Source: Oscillospiraceae bacterium (GTDB taxonomy: Bacteria; Bacillota_A; Clostridia; Oscillospirales; Oscillospiraceae). From it: a stretch of 12,308 nucleotides of DNA. Position numbers and translations under genes: made by a program. The stretch lies in assembly GCA_017537045.1 (NCBI GenBank), contig JAFYLN010000141.1, positions 1 to 12,308 on the forward strand, written 5' to 3'. A model generated the notes under the pieces. The model ran no database searches and was not told the origin of the DNA. It worked only from the letters and a program-made list of their open reading frames with translations. This document shows, piece after piece, positions 6,967 through 12,146 of this stretch (positions within the stretch are counted from its first letter, which is position 1; each line of letters begins with the position of its first letter).

Positions 6967-7143
6967 AAATTGATGTTTGTCGCACCATGTGCCGTGGATA
7001 ACGTAGGGGCGACCATTGGTCGCCCGCGCAGTAAAATGTTACGATTTCGCCGAAAACCAATGCGAATACGTAATACTGTGCCGCCGGGCGGCTGATAGCC
7101 GCCCCTACATTCAAAATCGGAACAGAACGACAAACTGAAATTT
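6967..7143 (+). repeat. Palindromic intergenic element, copy C
   Basis: The ends are AAATTGATGTTTGTCG (6967-6982) and CGACAAACTGAAATTT (7128-7143); the pairing can be extended outwards (ATAC/GTAT). Inside are GTAGGGGCG (7003-7011) and CGCCCCTAC bordering the nested module, the left hairpin GGGCGACC/GGTCGCCC (7007-7025), the central TTTCGCCGAAAACCAATGCG segment, and the right hairpin GGGCGGCT/AGCCGCCC (7086-7104). It fills nearly all the space between the symporter terminator and the ribosome binding site of the gene at 7174 (AAAGGAG at 7160-7166), so the operon leader or promoter must lie in or across it. No convincing sigma-A promoter was recognised inside. Confidence 0.92.
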
Positions 7144-7173
7144 GTATTTCCATTTCTCGAAAGGAGTTATTCT

Positions 7174-8010
7174 ATGCGTACCAGAATTCTTGGAAAAATG
7201 CTGAACTCTGAGGTTCAGGAATATCTCGAAAGAAACGACATCATTATCATTCCCGTGGGCACCACCGAGCTCCACGGCGGTTTCCCTCTGGACAGCGAGA
7301 CCGTCATTTCCGAAGCCTACTGCCTGCGCATGGCGGAAGCCTGCGACGGTCTGGTGCTGACGGGTCTGCCCTATTTCTACGCCGGTGCCACCGCTTCCGG
7401 CCGTGGCACCGTGCAGGTCAGCATCCGTCAGGGCATTGACTATCTGGGTGCCATCGCCCGGAGTCTCCTGCGCCTTGGCTTTAAGCGTCAGGTCTACCTG
7501 TCCTTCCACGGCCCCGCCCACATGACCATTTGTCCCATGATCCGTGACTTCTATGACGAAACCGGCGTGCCCATCCTGTACATGGACTGCATGATGCAGG
7601 TTGGTAAGAACCAGAAGCTGTTCACCAACTTTATGGACGATTTCCACGCCATCACCGTGGGTGCCTACAAGGTGATGAACCGTCTGGACGATGTGCCGCT
7701 GGTCACCGGCTATCAGCATTCCAATCCCCAGAGCTGCGCACCCTTTAACGACCTGTTCGGCCTCGGTTATCAGTCTGCTGCCGTAGGTTACTGCTTCGGT
7801 GACCATGGCGACCACATGTCCACTCCCGATATTCCCGACATTGCCACCCGCGATGCCATGGCAGAGCGGGGCGAAGCCCTGATCAACACCATGGTCGAAA
7901 ACATGAACATGCCCCATGTGGTGGAGCAGCTGCGTAAGCTGGAGGAATACGGTCTGGAAAACGAGAAGAAGTATCCCTGGATCCCCGCCGCATGGAACCG
8001 TAACCACTAA
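7174..8010 (+). CDS. Divergent creatininase-family amidohydrolase
   Basis: A 278-residue cytoplasmic protein of the creatininase/creatinine amidohydrolase superfamily, metal-dependent hydrolases that open cyclic amides or related rings. The N-terminal metal motif is clear: VGTTELHGGFPLDSE at 28-42, giving E32, H34 and D40 (canonical GSTEQHGPHLPLDTD). The second metal motif is unusual. In place of NGHxEN or NGHGGN there is SFHGPAH (H112, H116), so the usual Glu ligand is not visible, and the usual H-x-x-FPGT is replaced by ASGRGTV. The fold assignment is good, but creatininase activity is doubtful. Other family members act on quite different substrates (for example dehydro-inosose hydrolysis and the mycofactocin protease MftE). 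It starts 7 nt after AAAGGAG. It is the first gene of a unit with two esterase-type hydrolases (12-nt and 16-nt gaps). Confidence 0.82.
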   Translation: MRTRILGKMLNSEVQEYLERNDIIIIPVGTTELHGGFPLDSETVISEAYCLRMAEACDGLVLTGLPYFYAGATASGRGTVQVSIRQGIDYLGAIARSLLRLGFKRQVYLSFHGPAHMTICPMIRDFYDETGVPILYMDCMMQVGKNQKLFTNFMDDFHAITVGAYKVMNRLDDVPLVTGYQHSNPQSCAPFNDLFGLGYQSAAVGYCFGDHGDHMSTPDIPDIATRDAMAERGEALINTMVENMNMPHVVEQLRKLEEYGLENEKKYPWIPAAWNRNH

Positions 8011-8022
8011 GAGGTAACCGCT

Positions 8023-8895
8023 ATGAAAATGATTCATATGGCCGTACCCGGCCATTCCGAAGCCACCCTGGAGGGTTACATCCTGGACTGCGAGCTGAAG
8101 CTGGGTCAGAGCGTGAACCGTCCTGCCATCGTGGTCTGCCCCGGCGGCGGCTATGTCTACTGTTCCCCCCGGGAAGCAGAACCTGTGGCTCTGCGCTACG
8201 CCGCCAAAGGCTTCCATGCCTTTATCCTGCGCTACTCCGTGGGCTGGGATGCCGCGGATTTCGCACCCCTGCAGGAGGTCAGCTGGGTCATCGGCTATAT
8301 CCGCGAGCACGCTGAAGAATGGCACGTTGACCCCGATAAAATCGCCACCTGCGGTTTCTCTGCCGGCGGCCATCTGGCACTGGCAGCCGGTGTAAAGGGC
8401 GAAAACAAACCCAACGCCATGATCCTCGGCTATCCCGCCGTCACCACCCCCAATCATCCCATGTCCAACTTCATGGTCAAGCTGCTGACCGGCAAGAAAG
8501 AAGTCACCGACGAGGACTGCGCGCAGTTCTCTCTGGAAAAATTCATTACCAAGGAAGCCCCTCCCGTCTTTATGATGGCGACCGCCGAGGATGGCCTGTC
8601 TCCCTTCGGTGCCCTGCTGGTGGCAAACACCTATTCCCGGCTGGGTATGCCCTATGAGCTGCACATGTTCCAGCACGGCCCCCACGGCTACGCCATGGCA
8701 GACGAAACCTCCGCCGACGGCAGCAATCAGGTTCTGAATTCCTCCTTCGCCAAGTGGCATGACATGAGCGTGGACTGGCTGTACCGCATTTTCGGTAAGT
8801 TGACCTTCGGGGGTGAATCCACCAGCCGCATGGGTCAGTATATGGCAGAGCTGGGTCTGCTGCCCGGTCAGGCATCCGGCGGCGAATTTGCATAA
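8023..8895 (+). CDS. Alpha/beta hydrolase, acetyl-esterase-like (BD-FAE/Aes type)
   Basis: A 290-residue alpha/beta hydrolase resembling small acetyl- and feruloyl-type esterases. Seen: the oxyanion-hole segment CPGGGYVYCSPRE (39-51), the nucleophile elbow GFSAGGH with S113, the acid D190 in TAEDGLSPF and H221 in HGPHGYA, so the triad is complete and correctly spaced. There is no signal peptide or membrane anchor, so it acts in the cytoplasm, probably removing a small acyl group from an imported compound. About 60 residues follow the catalytic histidine, ending in a Gly-rich tail. The start uses GAGG 12 nt after the upstream stop; the next in-frame ATG is two codons later and less well spaced. 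It is translationally close to both neighbours. Lipase or peptidase activity cannot be excluded. Confidence 0.85.
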   Translation: MKMIHMAVPGHSEATLEGYILDCELKLGQSVNRPAIVVCPGGGYVYCSPREAEPVALRYAAKGFHAFILRYSVGWDAADFAPLQEVSWVIGYIREHAEEWHVDPDKIATCGFSAGGHLALAAGVKGENKPNAMILGYPAVTTPNHPMSNFMVKLLTGKKEVTDEDCAQFSLEKFITKEAPPVFMMATAEDGLSPFGALLVANTYSRLGMPYELHMFQHGPHGYAMADETSADGSNQVLNSSFAKWHDMSVDWLYRIFGKLTFGGESTSRMGQYMAELGLLPGQASGGEFA

Positions 8896-8911
8896 AACGA
8901 GGTAAAATCTC

Positions 8912-10252
8912 ATGGATTATATTGTAAAAACCCCCTGCGGTGCGGTACTGGGAACTGCCGGACGCGTGCCCGGCACGGTTGCCTATAAGGGCATCCGCTA
9001 CGCCACCGCCGGCCGCTGGGAATATCCCAAGCAGGTGACCGCATGGGAGAATATCTACGACGCAACCCAGTACGGCCACTGCTCCTATCAGCCCCGCGCC
9101 TTCTACGACGAGGAGCTGAACGAGAAGAAGTATTTCTACTACAACGAGTTCCGCAAGGGCGAGACCTACACCTACAGCGAGGACTGCCTGTTTCTGAACA
9201 TTTTCACCCCTGAAAATGCAAAAGGGGGCGACAAACTCCCCGTTCTGGTCTACATCCACGGCGGTGGCTTCACCGGCGGCTGCGGTCACGAAAAGCATTT
9301 CGACGGCCCCGTCTGGCCTGAAAAGGGCATCATCGGCGTGACCCTCAATTACCGCCTTGGTCCCATGGGCTTTGTCTGCCTGCCGGAGCTGGAGGCAGAA
9401 GCCGGTTTCACCGGCAACTACGGCCTTTACGACCAGATGACCGCCATCAAGTGGGTGAAGGATAACATCGCAGCCTTCGGCGGCGACAGTGAAAATATCA
9501 CCATCATGGGTCAGAGCGCTGGCGCAGCCAGCGTGCAGATGCAGTGCCAGAGCCCGCTGACTGAGGGTCTGTTCCAGAAAGCCGTCATGTCCAGCGGCTG
9601 CGGCCTTGGCGGCATGATGAGCGGCAAGAAGGAGACCATGCTCTCTTTCTGGCAGGAGGTCATGAAGCGCTGCGGCTGCAACAATCTGGCCGAGTTCCGC
9701 GCACTTCCCGTGGAGAAGCTTTTCGAAGTGTGGCAAAGTGCCAAAAAGGAGATCAAGGGCGGCGGTACCTCCGGTTTCCCCGTCATGGACGGCCGTTTTG
9801 CCGCACCGGGAACACTGCCCAAGAACATCCCCTACATGGCAGGCTCCACCAGCCATGATATGGCACCTCCCATCCTGCAGAGCATGACAAAAAAGTGGAT
9901 CAGCGCCCGGGAAAAAGCAAGCTATACCTGGTATTTTGACCGGATGCTTCCCGGTGACGACTGCGGTGCATGGCACTCCTCCGACCTGTGGTACTGGTTC
10001 GGCACCCTGCCCAACTGCTGGCGTCCCATGGAGCAGAAGGACTATGACCTCAGCGGGCAGATGGTAAATTACCTCTGCAACTTCGCAAAGACCGGCGATC
10101 CCAACAAGGCAGCCGCGCTGCCCACATGGATCGCTTCCGGCAAGGGTCAGAGCCGTGTCCTGCGCCTGGGCGAAAAGCCCACCGCCATGGGCAAACCCAG
10201 TATGCTGAAAATGGTCGCAACCATGCTGACCAACAAGGCTGTTGGTGAATAA
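8912..10252 (+). CDS. Type-B carboxylesterase, shortened
   Basis: A 446-residue member of the carboxylesterase/cholinesterase family (pNB-esterase type), hydrolysing carboxylic esters. Seen: family signature EDCLFLNIFTP (90-100), oxyanion hole HGGGF (116-120), NYRLG (146-150) and nucleophile elbow GQSAGAAS with S202. The catalytic His is H355 in GAWHSSDLWYWFGTL. Where the family usually has Glu in a dEG motif, this protein has MAGSTSHDMAPP, so D316 is the likely acid. Only about 40 residues separate the acid and His, against about 90 in B. subtilis pNB esterase, so a lid or regulatory segment appears to be missing. There is no signal peptide, so it is cytoplasmic. Translation starts after GAGGT, 16 nt beyond the alpha/beta hydrolase stop. 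It is the last gene before a terminator. Natural substrate unknown. Confidence 0.9.
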   Translation: MDYIVKTPCGAVLGTAGRVPGTVAYKGIRYATAGRWEYPKQVTAWENIYDATQYGHCSYQPRAFYDEELNEKKYFYYNEFRKGETYTYSEDCLFLNIFTPENAKGGDKLPVLVYIHGGGFTGGCGHEKHFDGPVWPEKGIIGVTLNYRLGPMGFVCLPELEAEAGFTGNYGLYDQMTAIKWVKDNIAAFGGDSENITIMGQSAGAASVQMQCQSPLTEGLFQKAVMSSGCGLGGMMSGKKETMLSFWQEVMKRCGCNNLAEFRALPVEKLFEVWQSAKKEIKGGGTSGFPVMDGRFAAPGTLPKNIPYMAGSTSHDMAPPILQSMTKKWISAREKASYTWYFDRMLPGDDCGAWHSSDLWYWFGTLPNCWRPMEQKDYDLSGQMVNYLCNFAKTGDPNKAAALPTWIASGKGQSRVLRLGEKPTAMGKPSMLKMVATMLTNKAVGE

Positions 10253-10261
10253 TGACATAGC

Positions 10262-10290
10262 AAAAGCCGCCGGAGAACCGGCGGCTTTTT
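10262..10290 (+). terminator. Terminator of the hydrolase operon
   Basis: A 12-bp perfect stem AAAAGCCGCCGG / CCGGCGGCTTTT with an AGAA loop and a short T-run, 9 nt after the carboxylesterase stop. The reverse strand also ends in TTTT, so it could weakly stop minus-strand transcripts coming through repeat copy D. Confidence 0.88.
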
Positions 10291-10310
10291 GCATACACGA
10301 AACTGCTGGC

Positions 10311-10489
10311 AAATTGATGTTTATCGGGCAATCTATCGATGGTATCGTAGGGGCGGCCATTGGCCGCCCGCTGCGGCACGATGTTTCGAATTCGCCGAAA
10401 ACCAATGCGAATACGTTAAATTCTACCGCACGGGCGGCTAATAGCCGCCCCTACATTCAAAATCGGAACAGAACGATAAACTGAAATTT
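10311..10489 (+). repeat. Palindromic intergenic element, copy D
   Basis: The ends are AAATTGATGTTTATCG (10311-10326) and CGATAAACTGAAATTT (10474-10489). Inside are GTAGGGGCG, a left hairpin GGGCGGCC/GGCCGCCC, the central ATTCGCCGAAAACCAATGCG segment, and a right hairpin GGGCGGCT/AGCCGCCC followed by CTAC. It lies between the hydrolase-operon terminator and the stop codon of the minus-strand ferritin-like gene, 7 bp from that stop. It would therefore be transcribed in the 3' region of that gene. Confidence 0.92.
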
Positions 10490-10496
10490 ATTTCTC

Positions 10497-10961
10497 TTAT
10501 TTTCCCTTTCCCATCCGGCCGACCAGCTCCAGAACCGTGCAGCAATGCTCCCGGCCGCGCTGGGTCATCCGTTCATAAACAGGCCCGTATTCCGGATCGC
10601 TGCAACGGCTTTCATAAGCCTTCAAAAGCCACAGTTCCTTGCCGTAGCACCGGCGCAGCATGGCATCAACAGTCGTAAACTGGGGCGGTGTTGTAGCAGT
10701 TTCCGGTGCCCGCCCGGTCATCAGGCTCAAAATTCCTTTCAGGCAGACAGCCTGTGCCTTTGCCTCCCGCGCAAGCCGCATGAACAGTGCCCCATCCTGT
10801 CCGGACAGATGCCGCGCAAGCTGTAAGTACGCTGCCGATAGCTGCGCCTGTTCCATGATCAGCGTGGGCAGATGGTCACTGCGCTGCTGAACCTCCCGCT
10901 CCTGCTTTTCATTCTGCACCCGCTGCCAGACCCGTGCCTCTTTTCTGATATCATGCTCCAT
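10497..10961 (-). CDS. Small ferritin-like fold protein with degenerate metal motifs (tentative)
   Basis: A 154-residue, mostly helical soluble protein without signal peptide or membrane segment. I do not recognise a named family with certainty. Two helix-pair blocks resemble the rubrerythrin/ferritin-like pattern (E..AAAYxxLA ... ExxHxxxL). The first is IMEQAQLSAAYLQLARHL followed by LAREAKAQAVCLKGILSLMTG. The second is YGKELWLLKAYESR followed by MTQRGREHCCTVLELVG. Several expected iron ligands are absent: the ExxH of block one reads EAKA, and only REHC keeps an E-x-H-like pair in block two. A structural or lost-metal role is therefore more likely than a peroxidase. The start at 10961 has GGGAGGAG upstream; an in-frame ATG at 11048 adds 29 low-complexity residues and is less likely. 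It is divergent from lexA. Confidence 0.6.
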   Translation of the reverse strand: MEHDIRKEARVWQRVQNEKQEREVQQRSDHLPTLIMEQAQLSAAYLQLARHLSGQDGALFMRLAREAKAQAVCLKGILSLMTGRAPETATTPPQFTTVDAMLRRCYGKELWLLKAYESRCSDPEYGPVYERMTQRGREHCCTVLELVGRMGKGK

Positions 10962-11079
10962 CTGAAATCTCCTCCCTTTCCTCTGATACCGTACAGTATA
11001 TGCGGGGCAGGTTGCCGATTTTGTCGCAAAAAGGAGAAAGTTTTTCATTTTCCCTCTTCCTTTTTTCGTTCATATGTGC

Positions 11080-11104
11080 TACAATTAATTTGAACAAATG
11101 TATG
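11080..11104 (+). promoter_or_regulatory. Candidate lexA promoter (-10) with overlapping SOS/LexA box
   Basis: TACAAT (11080-11085) is a good -10 box, although no strong -35 is present. TGAACAAATGTATG (11091-11104) follows at the expected start site and matches 12 of 14 positions of the Gram-positive LexA box consensus CGAACRNRYGTTYG, keeping the invariant GAAC and the G-T of the second half. This fits autorepression of lexA, whose start codon is 211 nt downstream; repeat copy E occupies most of the leader. The same site could act on the divergent gene at 10961. Confidence 0.5.
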
Positions 11105-11110
11105 CAAGTC

Positions 11111-11287
11111 AAATTGATGTTGATCGCGCTGTGTGCCGTGGACAACGTAGGGGCGACCATTGGTCGCCCGCGCAGAGAAATGTTGCGAACCCGCATTGGA
11201 TTTCGGCAAATTCGTAACATTGTACCGCCAGGCGGCGGATCGCCGCCCCTACATTCATAATCGAAACGGAACGATAAACTGACATTT
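11111..11287 (+). repeat. Palindromic intergenic element, copy E (inverted centre), in the lexA leader
   Basis: The ends are AAATTGATGTTGATCG (11111-11126) and CGATAAACTGACATTT (11272-11287). The left hairpin is GGGCGACC/GGTCGCCC and the right hairpin GGCGGCG/CGCCGCC. The central segment at 11190-11210 reads as the reverse complement of the centre in copies A, C and D. The element separates the candidate lexA promoter/SOS box from the lexA ribosome binding site. Together with the minus-strand leader of the gene at 10961 it accounts for the 353-bp gap 10962-11314. The rest of that gap (10980-11079) is T-rich with no recognised gene. Confidence 0.9.
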
Positions 11288-11314
11288 GGAAAACCGTTAT
11301 CAGGAGGGATCATT

Positions 11315-11893
11315 ATGCCCAGAACCAGCAACAAAGCCCAGATGATTATAGATTATGTAAACCTTTTCATTCAGGAGAATGGCTATTCTCCCTCCGTGCG
11401 GGAGATCGGTGCAGCCGTCGGTCTGCGCTCCACCGCCTCGGTCAGCTACCATCTGCAGGCGTTGCAGGAAAAAGGGCTGCTTCAATCCCCGGGCTCCAAG
11501 GGGCGCAAGCGCGCCATTGTGACAACCGTCCGCCCCGGCCAGATTCCGGTCATCGGCGTGGTGACCGCCGGTCTTCCCATTCTTGCCGTGGAGAATCAGG
11601 AAGGCACCCTCTGCTGGGACGGTGATCCGTCCTGCTTTGCCCTGCGCGTGCGCGGCGACAGTATGGTAGGTGCCGCCATTTTAAGCGGTGATCTGGTGGT
11701 TGTCCGCCCCCAGCAGTCTGCTGATGACGGTCAGATCGTAGTTGCAAGAATCGGCGACGAAGCCACTGTCAAGCGCCTGCGCCGCAGAGACGGACAGGTT
11801 TGGCTCATGCCCGAAAATGACAATTACGCCCCCATTGATGGCAGTGAAGCAGAGCTGATCGGCGTGGTTAAAGCTGTGATGCGTGAATACTGA
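11315..11893 (+). CDS. lexA: LexA repressor
   Basis: SOS-response repressor and self-cleaving serine peptidase (192 residues, typical length about 200). The N-terminal winged helix-turn-helix spans about 1-70, with recognition segment SVREIGAAVGLRSTASVSYH. The self-cleavage site is A85-G86 (VVTAGLPI). The catalytic dyad is S116 in GDSM and K153 in TVKRL, both in place, so the protein should respond to RecA filaments by autocleavage. The start is set by AGGAGGG, 7 nt upstream of ATG. The upstream region has a candidate LexA box at 11091-11104. It is followed by its own terminator, and ppdK begins a separate transcription unit downstream. Confidence 0.97.
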   Translation: MPRTSNKAQMIIDYVNLFIQENGYSPSVREIGAAVGLRSTASVSYHLQALQEKGLLQSPGSKGRKRAIVTTVRPGQIPVIGVVTAGLPILAVENQEGTLCWDGDPSCFALRVRGDSMVGAAILSGDLVVVRPQQSADDGQIVVARIGDEATVKRLRRRDGQVWLMPENDNYAPIDGSEAELIGVVKAVMREY

Positions 11894-11940
11894 TCGCTTC
11901 GTCATATCCTATCTTTTTGTCGATTGTTAAAAATACCTAT

Positions 11941-11979
11941 CAAAAGCCCCCTTTGTGGGGCTTTTGTCCTTCTTTTTTT
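11941..11979 (+). terminator. Terminator of lexA
   Basis: A 10-bp stem CAAAAGCCCC / GGGGCTTTTG with a 6-nt loop is followed by a pyrimidine tract ending in seven Ts (11973-11979). It begins 48 nt after the lexA stop. Confidence 0.88.
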
Positions 11980-12029
11980 GTACTGTTGCTCCAAATCAGG
12001 AAAAAACTTCATTTTTTCACGAAAAAGAT

Positions 12030-12058
12030 TTGCTTTTCTATACGGAACATGGTATACT
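12030..12058 (+). promoter_or_regulatory. Extended -10 promoter of pyruvate phosphate dikinase
   Basis: TTGCTT (12030-12035) and TATACT (12053-12058) are 17 bp apart, with TG at 12050-12051 making an extended -10. Transcription would start near 12065, giving a leader of about 80 nt. Confidence 0.82.
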
Positions 12059-12096
12059 ATTTGCGCGATAATTTATGCACATTTCTACAGCAACAA

Positions 12097-12119
12097 TCAG
12101 GTGCCCTATGAGCACCTGA
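12097..12119 (+). promoter_or_regulatory. Hairpin in the ppdK leader
   Basis: An 8-bp perfect stem TCAGGTGC / GCACCTGA with a CCTATGA loop lies 28 nt before the ppdK start and 11 nt before its AAAGGGG ribosome binding site. No T-run follows (AAACATTTT comes next), so it is not a classical terminator. It could stabilise the mRNA or bind a regulator. Confidence 0.5.
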
Positions 12120-12146
12120 AAACATTTTGAAAGGGGATACAAATAC

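Noticed and set aside
5424..7133. 569-codon open frame on the minus strand opposite the GPH symporter
   Set aside because: It mirrors a clear membrane transporter with strong codon bias. The translation is low-complexity (rich in D, Q, G, H) with no domain pattern; it is a shadow frame.
6967..7143. Target-site duplications flanking the repeat copies
   Set aside because: Flanks were compared for each complete copy. Only copy C shows an ATAC/GTAT match, which is an inverted extension of the ends rather than a direct duplication, so no consistent duplication can be claimed.
7111..8913. 600-codon open frame on the minus strand opposite the creatininase-like and alpha/beta hydrolase genes
   Set aside because: It spans two well-supported genes and a repeat, with no recognisable motif; the residue composition is that of an antisense frame of GC-rich codons.
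8570..10405. 611-codon open frame on the minus strand opposite the carboxylesterase
   Set aside because: The sense strand has a full esterase triad and good ribosome binding sites. The antisense frame runs through a terminator and into repeat copy D.
11067..11080. Second SOS-like site CGTTCATATGTGCT near the lexA promoter
   Set aside because: Only about 10 of 14 positions match and the essential GAAC half-site is missing; the site at 11091 is clearly better.
2841..11287. CRISPR array
   Set aside because: The repeats are about 180 bp, kilobases apart, palindromic and without regular spacers, and no cas gene is present.
11917..12130. Small open frames (64 and 68 codons) between lexA and ppdK
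   Set aside because: They run through the lexA terminator, the ppdK promoter and the leader hairpin, lack ribosome binding sites, and read as hydrophobic noise.
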